The notes under the pieces: generated by a model
Databases searched by the model: none
What the model saw: the letters and a program-made list of their open reading frames with translations, nothing else
What the model was told of the DNA's origin: nothing
Translations under genes and position numbers: made by a program
Origin: Acidobacteriota bacterium
Lineage (GTDB): Bacteria > Acidobacteriota > Terriglobia > Acidiferrales > UBA7541
Assembly: GCA_003223245.1 (NCBI GenBank)
Contig: QHYI01000161.1
Coordinates: 1 to 34,995 of the forward strand
Reading direction: 5' to 3'
Length of the DNA stretch: 34,995 nt
Part shown: piece after piece, positions 18,866 to 27,770 of the stretch
Layout: each line of letters begins with the position of its first letter
Numbering within the stretch: the first letter of the stretch is position 1

Positions 18866-21800
18866 ATGCTTAGCGCAATTCTGGTTCGCAGACTAACCCA
18901 AATCTTTGGGTTTATCGCGCTCGGACCGATGCTTGCGGTAACGACCTTCGCACAGGTTGATGCGGGGGCAATATCCGGCACCGTCAAAGATCCGAGCGGC
19001 GCGGTCATTCCCGGCGTCAGGGTGACCGTCGCCAATGAAGATACGGGACTCTCCATGTCGACCACCAGCGGCTCCGCTGGCGAATATGCTTTTTCGCCCG
19101 TCAAGATTGGACATTACTCAGTGTCCGCAGAAATGAAGGGCTTCCAAAAGGTCCAGCAGAAAAACGTTACAGTGGAGGTGCAACAGAGGGTCGTCGTCGA
19201 TTTCACGCTGGCGCCGGGCCAGGCGATGGAGACCATCGTCGTAAACGCGGAACCTCTCGTACTCCAGACACAAGACGCGTCTGTCGGACAGGTGATTCGC
19301 GAACGCACGATAGACGCTCTTCCCCTGAATGGACGTAACTACATCTTTCTTGCCCAGCTCTCTGCCGGCGTCACTCAGGATCAGCAGGACACGCGTGGGC
19401 TCGGCGCCAGCGGAAGCTTTGCCGCGAATGGCCTGCGACCCGCACAAAACAACTATTTGCTCGACGGAATTGACAATAATGTTGACCTCGTCGACTTCCT
19501 GAACGGCACGCATTTTGTGGTCCGCCCTCCTGTCGACGCCATCCAAGAATTCAAGATTCAAACCAATAGCTTTAGCGCCGAGTTCGGACGGTCCGCCGGC
19601 GCCATTCTGAATGCCACCATTAAGTCCGGCACCAACCATTTCCACGGAACGCTCTGGGAATTCCTTCGCAATGACAAGTTCGACGCTGCCAATTTTTTTG
19701 AGAATGCCGGAGGAATTCCCAAAGGAGAATTCCGGCAAAACCAATTCGGCGGATCCCTCGGCGGTCCGATAATCCTTCCGCATCTCTATCACGGCAAGGA
19801 TAAGACCTTTTTCTTTTTCGATTATGAGGGTACCCGCATCCGCCAAGCTGTTCCCTATACTTCAACGGTTCCCACGGCCCTGGAACGCTTGAGCGGCTAT
19901 ACCAATCTTTCCGAACTCCTCACGCAAGGCGGCACGCAAACCGATGTTCTCGGGCGAACCACGCCGCTCGGCCAGGTTTTTGATCCCTCCACCACGCGCG
20001 CGGTGTTCTGTGGTATGGCCGATCCCGTCACGGGACTCACGCCGCCTAGCGGGGCGGGTACCGCTTGTCCCACCGGAACTCCGGCGGGAACTCAAGCAGG
20101 GTTTGTCCGCGAACCCTTCTCGGGAAATCTCATTCCGGCAACCCGGCTTGATCCGAACGCGATTAGCTTGCTGAATCTGTTTCCCGCGCCGAACAACGCC
20201 AGCTTGTTCTCCAATTTCGCGAGTAATCCCGTCTTGCGCGTCAACGCCAACCAGTTTGATGCGCGCGGCGATCAGGTCATCGGCGACCAGGACCAAATGT
20301 TTATCCGTGTCAGTTACTCCGATACGCCCGAGTTCATCCCTGGACCCTTTACCGGAATCGCCGACGGCGGCTCTTTTTCGGCCGGCGACCAAACCGCAAA
20401 ATCGTGGAACATTGCCCTGAGCGAAACACACACGTTCTCTCCGCTTCTCGTAAATGAAGCCCGCATCGGCGTCAATCGCATCGACACCACACGTGTTCAG
20501 CCATTCAGCAACGACCTGCGCAATATTCCCAATCAATTTGGCATTCAGGGGGTTCCGCAGGTGCCCTCCAATGGGGGCCTCGGGACCATTTTCATCACCG
20601 GACTGAACACTTTGGGCAGCAACCAATTCCTTCCGTCCATCGAGACCAGCCAGACCTCGCAGTACACGGACAACCTCACCAAAGTTTGGGGAGAGCAGAC
20701 CATGAAGTTTGGCTTCGAGCACCAGCACTTACGCTTCACCATTCTGCAGCCGCCCTCCGGCCGCGGAGCGTGGTCCTTTAGCGGGGTGTACACGGAAGTT
20801 CCCTCGCAAGGCGGAGGGAATACGGGATTGGCACAGCTGCTGTTGACCCCCATCAAGGGTACGGTTTCCGGCGCGTCCGACTTTGTCGGCGGCGCAGATA
20901 ATGTGCAGGCTTCCAACTACGCCAACACGGATATGGGCCGCAACTATAACGCCGCGTACATACAAGATGAGTGGAAAGCCACTCCTAAGCTGACAGCGAA
21001 TTTAGGGCTGCGGTGGGAATATTTTGGTCAAATTGCCGAGCGCTACGGCGCACAAACCAATTTTCAACCGGCCGCGACACCGGGGGGCACTTCGGTATTT
21101 CTGCTCACCCAGCGGAGATGCGGCGTGCCCTTCTCCGCCGATTTCAAGGCCGCCGCTGCAGCGGACAATATCAGCATCGTGTGCTCGAACGTAGGCGGGC
21201 TCGGTCACTCGCAGAAGACCAATTTCGGCCCGCGTACCGGTTTGGCCTATCGCGTGACGTCCAAGTTCGTTGCGCGTGCCGGCGCCGGTCTGTTCTTTGG
21301 CGGCTTTGAGAACTCCGTTGTTGAAACCTATGTCGATTTTCCGTTCCAGTTCAATTTGTCTTATCCCTCGCTTGCGCCGAATCTGCCCATCACTTTCGCA
21401 AATGGCGCGATCGGGACACTCGAAACCGGGCTTTCCGCGCTTGTGCCCATTACGTCTGCCGTAGCAGAACCCGCGGGCTCGAGCTTGATTGGCGAAGACT
21501 ACCATATGAAAACGCCTTACACCCTGAGCTACAACCTCACTCTGCAGTACGAGCTTTCCGCGGGTCAGACCGTGCAGGCAGCCTATGTAGGCAACGGTGT
21601 GAGGCACTTGGGTGTGTACATCAATCCGAATTCACCGAACGAGATTCTTCCTCCGGGACTGAACTCGTTCCAGTATTCTCCGTATCCCGATTTTCCGACC
21701 GGCTTTACGTATTCGAGTTTTGCTGGAAACAGCTACTACAATTCTCTCCAACTCAATTATGAGCGGCAGTTCAGCGCGGGCTTGGAGGCGCTCGCGAATT

Positions 21801-22531
21801 TCACCTGGTCCAAGTGCCGGACCGATGCCTCCGACGTCCTCAACGAAACGGCGATCTTCTATCGCGCCCCGCGGCTCCCGGGGTTCGGCATCCAGGGAGA
21901 CTACGGGCTGTGTGATTTCGACATCACCAAGGTCTTCCATTTCAGCGGCGCCTACCAGTTGCCCATCGGCAAGGGAAAGCGCTTCCTCGCAAATAGTGCT
22001 GCGCTCGTCGACGGTGTGCTGGGAGGCTGGAAAACCAACTGGATTCTCACGCTCCAGGACGGCCAGCCGCTTACCGTTCCGTGTGTTAGTTCCACGACTT
22101 CCGGATTTGGCTGCAATGCTCTTCTTGTTCCCGGGCAGAACAAATACGCTGGTCCGCACAACGTGGACCATTGGCTGAACCCCGCGGCCTTTGCCAGCCC
22201 GGCCGTCGCGACCACCATAGGGCAGTCGGATCGCTCGCCCTTGGGCGGCTCCCCGACTCAATTCTATGGCCCCGGCTTTCACCGAATGGACTTCTCCCTA
22301 TTCAAAGATTTCCGCACGTCCGAAAACACGCACTTTGAGTTCCGATCCGAGTTTTTTAACCTCACCAACCATCCTAACTTCTCGCCCCCCGGATTTAGCG
22401 GCAACGGGGTCCTGTCCGCGCCCGGTTCGCTCGATTACACTTCGCCGTCTACCTTCGGCAAGATAGCGTCGACACGCGACGGCCAGAACGACCAGCGCGA
22501 AATTCAGTTCGCCCTGAAATTCTATTTTTGA
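18866..22531 (+). CDS. TonB-dependent receptor, Oar-like, with N-terminal carboxypeptidase-regulatory-like domain
   Basis: 1221 residues. Signal peptide to about residue 29 (cut after TTFA), then a CarboxypepD_reg domain (ISGTVKDPSGAVIPGVRVTV, about 34-115), a plug domain with the typical acidobacterial LPLNGRNY motif, GLRPAQNNYLLDGIDNN, and FGRSAGAILNATIKSGTN. A long beta-barrel follows, ending in FALKFYF with C-terminal Phe for outer-membrane assembly. Such receptors import large substrates or release products across the outer membrane with TonB energy. It lies 21 bp after the FAD oxidoreductase, so both are probably expressed together and may handle the same compound. Confidence 0.93.
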   Translation: MLSAILVRRLTQIFGFIALGPMLAVTTFAQVDAGAISGTVKDPSGAVIPGVRVTVANEDTGLSMSTTSGSAGEYAFSPVKIGHYSVSAEMKGFQKVQQKNVTVEVQQRVVVDFTLAPGQAMETIVVNAEPLVLQTQDASVGQVIRERTIDALPLNGRNYIFLAQLSAGVTQDQQDTRGLGASGSFAANGLRPAQNNYLLDGIDNNVDLVDFLNGTHFVVRPPVDAIQEFKIQTNSFSAEFGRSAGAILNATIKSGTNHFHGTLWEFLRNDKFDAANFFENAGGIPKGEFRQNQFGGSLGGPIILPHLYHGKDKTFFFFDYEGTRIRQAVPYTSTVPTALERLSGYTNLSELLTQGGTQTDVLGRTTPLGQVFDPSTTRAVFCGMADPVTGLTPPSGAGTACPTGTPAGTQAGFVREPFSGNLIPATRLDPNAISLLNLFPAPNNASLFSNFASNPVLRVNANQFDARGDQVIGDQDQMFIRVSYSDTPEFIPGPFTGIADGGSFSAGDQTAKSWNIALSETHTFSPLLVNEARIGVNRIDTTRVQPFSNDLRNIPNQFGIQGVPQVPSNGGLGTIFITGLNTLGSNQFLPSIETSQTSQYTDNLTKVWGEQTMKFGFEHQHLRFTILQPPSGRGAWSFSGVYTEVPSQGGGNTGLAQLLLTPIKGTVSGASDFVGGADNVQASNYANTDMGRNYNAAYIQDEWKATPKLTANLGLRWEYFGQIAERYGAQTNFQPAATPGGTSVFLLTQRRCGVPFSADFKAAAAADNISIVCSNVGGLGHSQKTNFGPRTGLAYRVTSKFVARAGAGLFFGGFENSVVETYVDFPFQFNLSYPSLAPNLPITFANGAIGTLETGLSALVPITSAVAEPAGSSLIGEDYHMKTPYTLSYNLTLQYELSAGQTVQAAYVGNGVRHLGVYINPNSPNEILPPGLNSFQYSPYPDFPTGFTYSSFAGNSYYNSLQLNYERQFSAGLEALANFTWSKCRTDASDVLNETAIFYRAPRLPGFGIQGDYGLCDFDITKVFHFSGAYQLPIGKGKRFLANSAALVDGVLGGWKTNWILTLQDGQPLTVPCVSSTTSGFGCNALLVPGQNKYAGPHNVDHWLNPAAFASPAVATTIGQSDRSPLGGSPTQFYGPGFHRMDFSLFKDFRTSENTHFEFRSEFFNLTNHPNFSPPGFSGNGVLSAPGSLDYTSPSTFGKIASTRDGQNDQREIQFALKFYF

Positions 22532-22937
22532 AGCGGAAATTCTGTCTGACAAGATTCGTGCCAGCTTAGTCTGGAAAGAGCCTTGGTGGATTTCCTACGT
22601 TCTCCCAGGCGAGGTGTGGATTGTAGAGGCCCGCTGACAAAAACTGAGAGGAGAAGGTGTTGCTCGCTGCGTTAGTCTTGAGAGGGGACAAGTGCGTTTA
22701 ATGCCAGTGGGCGCTTAGCTTGGGCGAGGCTTCATTGTGCGTGCCGTAAGTTGCGATATTGTAATCAAGCCTCGGAGAGTCGATCCGACGCTGACGAACT
22801 GATTCGGAGAATAGGCGCCGGTTTTTCCCGACCGCTGCTGCAAATTTTAAGGAAGACTCGCATTGATCTTGCAGACTTATTCTCTCTTCCGGGACTTCCG
22901 GCTCGTTTGCTCACTGTGCGCAGTACCCGTAGATGGA
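22532..22937. other. 406-bp intergenic region between convergent genes, nothing recognised
   Basis: It separates the end of the TonB-dependent receptor gene from the end of the minus-strand carboxymuconolactone-decarboxylase-like gene. No good hairpin with a T run, no ribosome binding site with a usable frame, and no repeat was seen. Confidence 0.5.
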
Positions 22938-23258
22938 CTATCTCCTTTTTAGTATGTCTTCCGCCCAACTGATCGCCGCCATTGCGCGGGGGAACCCGAT
23001 CGTGGTGATAGTCAGCAGGATCACGTGACGAATCTCCTCGGCGGGAATCCCGGCGGCCTTTGCATGGCGAACCGCGGAGTGCACAGCTCCTTCCGATTGG
23101 GCGGCGGCGGCGATTCCTACTTTGACCAGCCGCCGAACGCGGTCATCGAGCGGCCCAGCGCCGTGACACTCTTCTCCCAATTTCTGAAATGCCTGCCAAA
23201 CGGTTGCAAAAGTGGTGGAAAAGGATTCGACGGTCTTGGGTAAGGGCGGTCTCTTCAT
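22938..23258 (-). CDS. Carboxymuconolactone decarboxylase (CMD/AhpD-like) family protein without the active-site cysteines
   Basis: 106 residues starting at ATG 23258, with AGGAGA six bases upstream; the open frame extends further but without such a site. The CMD core is clear: PLDDRVRRLVKVGIAAA, EGAVHSAVRHAKAAGIPAEEIRHV and TIGFPRAMAAISW. In AhpD-type enzymes the helix carries EGCxxCxxH; here both Cys positions are filled by other residues (EGAVHSAVRH), so thiol peroxidase-reductase activity is unlikely. Such cysteine-less small CMD proteins are common and mostly uncharacterised. It is 126 bp downstream of the ArsR gene, with a hairpin between them. Confidence 0.85.
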   Translation of the reverse strand: MKRPPLPKTVESFSTTFATVWQAFQKLGEECHGAGPLDDRVRRLVKVGIAAAAQSEGAVHSAVRHAKAAGIPAEEIRHVILLTITTIGFPRAMAAISWAEDILKRR

Positions 23259-23335
23259 CAGTGGTCTCCTCGCTTCAGCCTGGTTGTTTTCCAAGTTGCG
23301 GCAGTGCGTATGCTGCTGAAGTATCCCTGCTTCTA

Positions 23336-23362
23336 CCACAAAAACACGAGCACCGTCGTGTT
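23336..23362 (-). terminator. Hairpin with T run after the ArsR gene
   Basis: AACACGA (23343-23349) and TCGTGTT (23356-23362) form a perfect 7-bp inverted repeat with a 6-base spacer. Read on the minus strand the stem is followed by a TTTTT run, as in a Rho-independent terminator. It starts 22 bp after the ArsR stop codon. It could instead be an operator for the CMD-like gene. Confidence 0.45.
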
Positions 23363-23384
23363 CCTGCGAACTTAGATTTGGAGT

Positions 23385-23861
23385 CTAGAGAGGGAGACTT
23401 TGCGCGTTGCGCACTTGGGCCTTCAGCACGCGCCGGATGAAGTGACACGCTTGGCGAACTTCGGGGAGCGCAAGAGAACAGTAGACGTGCTTGCCCTTCT
23501 TTTCGGTAACCACGACGCCCGCGGCCCGCAGCGTGGCCAACTGGACGGAAACATTGGCGAGCGGGATTCCCAGCGCCGCCTGGAGTCCGGATACCGTGTA
23601 GGACTTCTTGCCAAGCAGATCCAGAATGTGCAGCCGAGTATGATTCGCAAGCGCTTTGCAGATTCGCACTTGCATTTCATAAATGCGGTTCTCCCCCGCT
23701 GCCGTTTCGGCAGTACCAGCGGGCCCGGATCTTTTGCTTGTTGAGTGCCTCTTCATCGTATGCGCCGGAACCGGAAGGTGGCTTTCCGCAAACTCCGTGA
23801 TTCCGTGACGCACCTTCAAAACCGAACCAAATCTGTGCGCGGTCGATCCATTCTTATGCAT
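23385..23861 (-). CDS. ArsR-family winged-helix transcriptional regulator
   Basis: 158 residues starting at ATG 23861, with AGGAGG six bases upstream. About 55 poorly conserved N-terminal residues precede the ArsR/SmtB fold: RICKALANHTRLHILDLLGKK, the recognition helix region LQAALGIPLANVSVQLATLRAAGVV, and the beta wing EKKGKHVYCSL. The ELCVCDL metal site of ArsR is replaced by SYTVSGL, so it is not a classical arsenite sensor; three Cys remain (RICK, VYCS, QACH) and redox or sulfur sensing is possible but unproven. The gene lies 40 bp after a 39-residue exported-peptide gene, and a perfect inverted repeat upstream of both is the likely operator. Confidence 0.9.
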   Translation of the reverse strand: MHKNGSTAHRFGSVLKVRHGITEFAESHLPVPAHTMKRHSTSKRSGPAGTAETAAGENRIYEMQVRICKALANHTRLHILDLLGKKSYTVSGLQAALGIPLANVSVQLATLRAAGVVVTEKKGKHVYCSLALPEVRQACHFIRRVLKAQVRNAQSLPL

Positions 23862-23901
23862 TACCCACCTCCTGTGCAAGGTTTCGCCGCGACCGGAAGC
23901 A

Positions 23902-24021
23902 TCATCGGATGGCACTCATCTGACCCGCAAAGTTGGCGGGAGTTTCCGCTGGTGGGGATTGTGCCCAGGCCGTGACTCCGGCCAGCAGTAAGCAAATCGT
24001 GAGAACTAAAGACTTGGCCAT
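23902..24021 (-). CDS. 39-residue exported small protein
   Basis: ATG 24021 is preceded by GGAGGT at seven bases, an ideal ribosome binding site. The product starts with a textbook signal peptide (MAKSLVLTICLLLAGVTAWA, cleavage expected before QSPPAE) and leaves a mature peptide of about 19 residues, QSPPAETPANFAGQMSAIR, with no Cys. It is the first gene of the unit that continues with the ArsR regulator 40 bp later. No family is recognised. The good ribosome binding site and signal peptide together argue it is real; a truncated remnant of a longer exported protein is the main alternative. Confidence 0.65.
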   Translation of the reverse strand: MAKSLVLTICLLLAGVTAWAQSPPAETPANFAGQMSAIR

Positions 24022-24359
24022 GTGTATGACCTCCGTAAGTGTCTGGCGTTAACCTCCAGTGGTTTGGACCTCCAGGAAAGGGCCCTTCTGAGAACGAGTG
24101 TGCGCGGACGGGCGCAGAACCGCAGTGACTTTGGATACTTTTCCGCGTGACGATCATCACACAGTTACATAGTTATATATTCTTATAACCATCAAATCAT
24201 CGAATTGTGTCTTCCCGCGAGAAAGCCAGTTACAGATGGGAGCAGCGGAACAAGATTACTCGTTCCAACATGAAAGGGTCACAGTCTTGGAGTGTCACAA
24301 GAAAAACGGATTCGGCGTTCGCCAGACACTCCATGGATGCGCCTGGCGACCGCGGCCGA
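24022..24359. other. 338-bp region holding the control signals of the small-protein/ArsR unit
   Basis: No gene seen. It contains the ribosome binding site of the exported peptide (24029-24034), an imperfect 14-bp palindrome GTGACGATCATCAC near 24147-24160, and the inverted repeat at 24172-24189. The part from about 24200 to 24359 is the downstream side of the large TPR gene and shows no clear terminator. Confidence 0.45.
24172..24189. promoter_or_regulatory. Candidate ArsR operator, perfect inverted repeat
   Basis: GTTATA-N6-TATAAC, an AT-rich inverted repeat of the size bound by ArsR/SmtB dimers, about 150 bp upstream of the exported-peptide start. On the minus strand TTGATG lies just upstream of it and TATGTA just downstream, about 18 bp apart, so the repeat may sit between the promoter boxes and allow autorepression. 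The promoter boxes are weak; the repeat itself is certain. Confidence 0.45.
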
Positions 24360-27300
24360 TTAGTCAGGTTGGCTCTTGGGCCGAGGAGGAGGAGCAGAGA
24401 GACCTGCGAGGGCCCTCCGTTTTTCCTCGATTTCGTTCGTTTCCTTTTGTAGACGCATGAACGCATCCAGCGCTTTGCCACGATCTTCTGTCTTCCCAAG
24501 CTGCCTGTACACGTTCGCCAGAACATAGTAGTACGAGGACGCCCGAGGATTTAGAGAAACTGCGTGGGCCAGAGCCTCAGCCGCATCGTTGAGCCGGCCT
24601 TGCGCCTCATCGGCCTTTGCCTTTTGAAACCAGGCGCCATCACATTCAGGATCGATCTGCAATGCCGCGAGCGCATATTCGCGGGCTTTTTCGTAATCGC
24701 CCTTACGGTTGTAATAGCCGCTCAGGTTTACGTGGGCAGAGACGAATCTTCCCTTCTTGGCCTCATTGAGGGCGATGGCTTTCTCATAACTCGCAACGGC
24801 TCCAGCCCCGTCTCCCAAAGCTTCCTGAGCAAATCCCAGAGCATCCCACGCTTCCATGTACAAAGGGTCGATACGGAGCGCCTGTTCAAATTCTTTTCGC
24901 GCAGCCGCCCAGCTGTCCTGAATGGAGAATAGTTTGCCCAGGTTCAAATGCATCTCGGCTGACTGCGGGCTGTACCTGATTCCTTGTTCAAACTCTGTTT
25001 GAGCCGCGTCGAACTTTCCAACAACCATAAGATCGCGGCCAAGAATCTTGTGGGCCTCCGCGTTCCGGACATCGAGTTGGAGTGACCTGGCCAGCGCCTG
25101 AATGGACTCCCCAATTTTTCGCTGCGCGAACTGGCTGTACCCCAGTGCGTACCAACCCCAAGAGGATTCCGGGTGCTCTTTCACATAGGCGACAAGCAGC
25201 GGCTCGACATCCTGAAACCGTCCTTCGCGGATGTAATCTTCGAATTGGCTGATACGAGTTGGCTCATCTGCAGCGCCTCTTTCGCTGGAAAGCGCGGCGA
25301 TTCTCTCCCTGGCGAGGATATCGCCCGGATTCAGTTCAAGAGCTCTTCGATAGGCCGTCGAAGCGCCCTCCGCGTCACCCCGCTTTTCAAGAACTGCTCC
25401 CAGAAAATGTTCGGCATCGGCGGATTCGGGCTGCAGTTCGAGCGCGTGCCGAAACTTGGCTGCGGCTTGCCCCAAATCCCCTTGTTCGAGCGCAACATGG
25501 CCTTCCGCGATATCCAAAGCCGCGTTCTGCCTTCGATCGTCCGAGGAAGCCAGTTCTCGGCTTTTTTGCAACTCAACAGCACCCTCGTCCTTGTGTCCTG
25601 CCCGAACCAAAGCCAGCCCCAGTTGATAATGAGCCTGGGTATTTTGTGGCTCTAGACGGACTGCTTCTCGAAGTTCTCCGACGGATTCCTCCACTAGCCC
25701 TTCGCCGAGAAGGCTTCTGCCCAGGGCGAGCCGGGCTCCGGGAAAATCCGGCTGACTGGCGATCACCTTGCGCAGCTGTTCGATTTCTCTGGTCCGTCCG
25801 TAGTTCGCATTCTCCCCATAAGCTATTGCTAGATTGAACCGCGCTTTCAGGAAGCCTGGCGCGAGCGCCACAGCCCTCTCCAATTCATGCACCGCCCCTT
25901 CGCTGTCCGAAGTGGTTAGGACTGCACCTAAGTTTGCGTGAGCGTCCGCGTAATCCGGGCTGATGCGCAAGGCTTCCAGGAACTCGACGATGGCTGCCTT
26001 CTCGTCATTATCCTGCGCCAATACAAGCCCCATGTTGTTGTGGGCCTCTGCAAAATCGGGGCGCAGGCGCACGGCCTCACGAAACTCTGTCAAGACTTCT
26101 TTGCTACTGGCGCCCCTGCGTCCAAGAAGGAGTCCAAGCACATTGTGAGCTTCAGCGTTGTCCGGTTTTGTAGCAAGTGTCTTTCGAAGCTCCGTCGTCG
26201 CACCGTTCCAATCGGGTGTCGGACCAGAGGGAGCAGGGACGTTTATCCCTGCCTCGAACTGCCCGACAGCTCTATCAAGTTCTCCCCTGCGGAGATAAAC
26301 GATTCCAAGGTCAATGTAAGTCGATGAAACGGCGGGCAGAAGAGCGATGGCGCACTGGAGGTTTCGCCTTGCCTCGTCTAATTCCCCAGTTTGAAGCAAT
26401 GTCGTGCCGAGGAATGCATAGGCGGAGCCCGCACCCGGGTCGAGGCGAACAGCCTCTCGCAACTCTGCAACGCTTTTAGCTTTTGAGCCGCTATACCACA
26501 ATGCAACGCCCCAATTGTAATGCGCGTCGGCCAATCCGGGGCGGAGGGCAACCGCGCGCTCCAAGTGCGGCAATGCCGAAGTAAGGTCGCCCTGCTGCCC
26601 CAATACAAAACCGAGCAAATTCTGCGCCTCGGCGTGGTTGGTATCTTTATCCACGGCTTCGCCTAGGAGGCGCTCCGCCTCTTTCAGTTCGCCCCGCTCC
26701 GCAGCCTGCTGCCCTCTGTGAAATAAATCGTCGGCGGGGCTCGCAGACGGTTGACGCGGCTTATGTAATGCTGCGGCCTCTTGCTTCAAGGCCACGCCGA
26801 GGGCGTAATAACCTTCACGAAACTCGGGATTAATCCGAAGCAGATCCTCGAAGGTCTTGATTGCCCCGCTGAGATTTCCGCCCTGCTGCAAGGTCTGGCC
26901 CAGCAGAGAAAGCGCCGTGACGTTACTTGGCTCGCGCTTAGCGACAAACTGGAAATGCACTAGGGCGTTTTTGCTGTCGCCTTTTTCCCGCAGGGCGATG
27001 CCCAGATTCAGATGCGCGGCTACATTGTTGGGCTCAAGCGACAAGGCCTTTTGAAAAAAAACGACCGCGCCGGCTACATCACCATTCTTTGCCGTCGCGG
27101 ATCCCAGGTTTGTGTATGCGCGGGCATATTTTGCGTTGCGGGAGATGGCTTTTTTGAACTCGGTGATGGCGCCCGGGAAATCACCCTGTTGCATTAGAGC
27201 GGCGCCCAGCCAATTGTGAGCTTGGGCGGACGCAGGGCCGAGCTTCACGGCGTGTTGAAACGCTTCGAAAGCACGCGCATAGTCGTTCTGACCCCAGTAA

Positions 27301-27476
27301 GCCAATCCTAGTTCGACGTAGAGATTGGAGCTGCTAGGACGCTGTTTTATTCGATTTTCAATTTGGCTGACCGACGCGGGGGCCTTTTCTTCTGCCTGGG
27401 GCCAGACGCCAGTGGGCAGCCCCAGAACCAAAGCGGCCAAGCTCATGCTCCGAACGGCTTTTGCGCCGAAACCCAT
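24360..27476 (-). CDS. Large exported tetratricopeptide-repeat protein
   Basis: 1038 residues. ATG 27476 has GGAG four bases upstream. An N-terminal signal peptide (SLAALVLGLPTGVWPQ, to about residue 27) is followed almost end to end by more than twenty 34-residue TPR units, such as AHNNMGLVLAQDNDEKAAI and AHNWLGAALMQQGDFPGAI. Only short linkers break the array (about residues 210-230, 415-430, 700-715). No catalytic domain is visible. TPR superhelices bind partner proteins, so a periplasmic or outer-membrane scaffold is likely. It is transcribed divergently from the second TonB-dependent receptor across a 577-bp regulatory region, and a second TPR gene lies at the right edge; all these genes may serve one uptake system. 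Confidence 0.9.
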   Translation of the reverse strand: MGFGAKAVRSMSLAALVLGLPTGVWPQAEEKAPASVSQIENRIKQRPSSSNLYVELGLAYWGQNDYARAFEAFQHAVKLGPASAQAHNWLGAALMQQGDFPGAITEFKKAISRNAKYARAYTNLGSATAKNGDVAGAVVFFQKALSLEPNNVAAHLNLGIALREKGDSKNALVHFQFVAKREPSNVTALSLLGQTLQQGGNLSGAIKTFEDLLRINPEFREGYYALGVALKQEAAALHKPRQPSASPADDLFHRGQQAAERGELKEAERLLGEAVDKDTNHAEAQNLLGFVLGQQGDLTSALPHLERAVALRPGLADAHYNWGVALWYSGSKAKSVAELREAVRLDPGAGSAYAFLGTTLLQTGELDEARRNLQCAIALLPAVSSTYIDLGIVYLRRGELDRAVGQFEAGINVPAPSGPTPDWNGATTELRKTLATKPDNAEAHNVLGLLLGRRGASSKEVLTEFREAVRLRPDFAEAHNNMGLVLAQDNDEKAAIVEFLEALRISPDYADAHANLGAVLTTSDSEGAVHELERAVALAPGFLKARFNLAIAYGENANYGRTREIEQLRKVIASQPDFPGARLALGRSLLGEGLVEESVGELREAVRLEPQNTQAHYQLGLALVRAGHKDEGAVELQKSRELASSDDRRQNAALDIAEGHVALEQGDLGQAAAKFRHALELQPESADAEHFLGAVLEKRGDAEGASTAYRRALELNPGDILARERIAALSSERGAADEPTRISQFEDYIREGRFQDVEPLLVAYVKEHPESSWGWYALGYSQFAQRKIGESIQALARSLQLDVRNAEAHKILGRDLMVVGKFDAAQTEFEQGIRYSPQSAEMHLNLGKLFSIQDSWAAARKEFEQALRIDPLYMEAWDALGFAQEALGDGAGAVASYEKAIALNEAKKGRFVSAHVNLSGYYNRKGDYEKAREYALAALQIDPECDGAWFQKAKADEAQGRLNDAAEALAHAVSLNPRASSYYYVLANVYRQLGKTEDRGKALDAFMRLQKETNEIEEKRRALAGLSAPPPRPKSQPD

Positions 27477-27715
27477 TGAACTCCGGCCCCTTCATCGCGG
27501 CGCGAACCGGTTGTTCGCGATTATCACCCCGCCGAGGAGTAGAGAATAGCGCCGCGTAGACTCGCTGTAAACGAATACCTGGGTTTTCGCCAAGTCGAGC
27601 GATTTGTCCAGGAAGGTCCTGGCATAGGGGCGGTCAAGCGTTTTTGCGTAATCTCTTTTCTTTTTAGAGTTTTCCTAAGATGCGAAAATTATTTTTTGAA
27701 GGTTCCAAAAAAATC

Positions 27716-27744
27716 TTGACATCCACTGCCCCAGGGAGTAGAAA
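27716..27744 (+). promoter_or_regulatory. Sigma-70-like promoter of the second TonB-dependent receptor
   Basis: TTGACA at 27716-27721, a 17-bp spacer and TAGAAA at 27739-27744. The -35 box is a perfect match and the -10 matches at four of six positions. An A/T-rich stretch lies directly upstream. Transcription would start near 27751, giving a leader of about 300 nucleotides. Confidence 0.65.
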
Positions 27745-27760
27745 GCGGGGCAGTTAGGGA

Positions 27761-27768
27761 AAACGTTT
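27761..27768. promoter_or_regulatory. Possible LacI-family operator core
   Basis: AAACGTTT, set in GGGAAAACGTTTACTT, is a palindrome with a central CG like operators of LacI-family sugar repressors. It lies about 10-18 bases after the predicted transcription start, where a bound repressor would block RNA polymerase. No LacI-family gene is in the window, so this is inference from the motif. Confidence 0.35.
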
Positions 27769-27770
27769 AC

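Noticed and set aside
19118-20728. Minus-strand open frames of 242 and 288 codons inside the first TonB receptor gene
   Set aside because: The receptor frame is certain from its domains. The opposite frames lack motifs and starts with ribosome binding sites.
22751-22972. 73-codon plus-strand frame after the first TonB receptor
   Set aside because: TTG start, no ribosome binding site, no recognisable motif, and it overlaps the end of the CMD-like gene.
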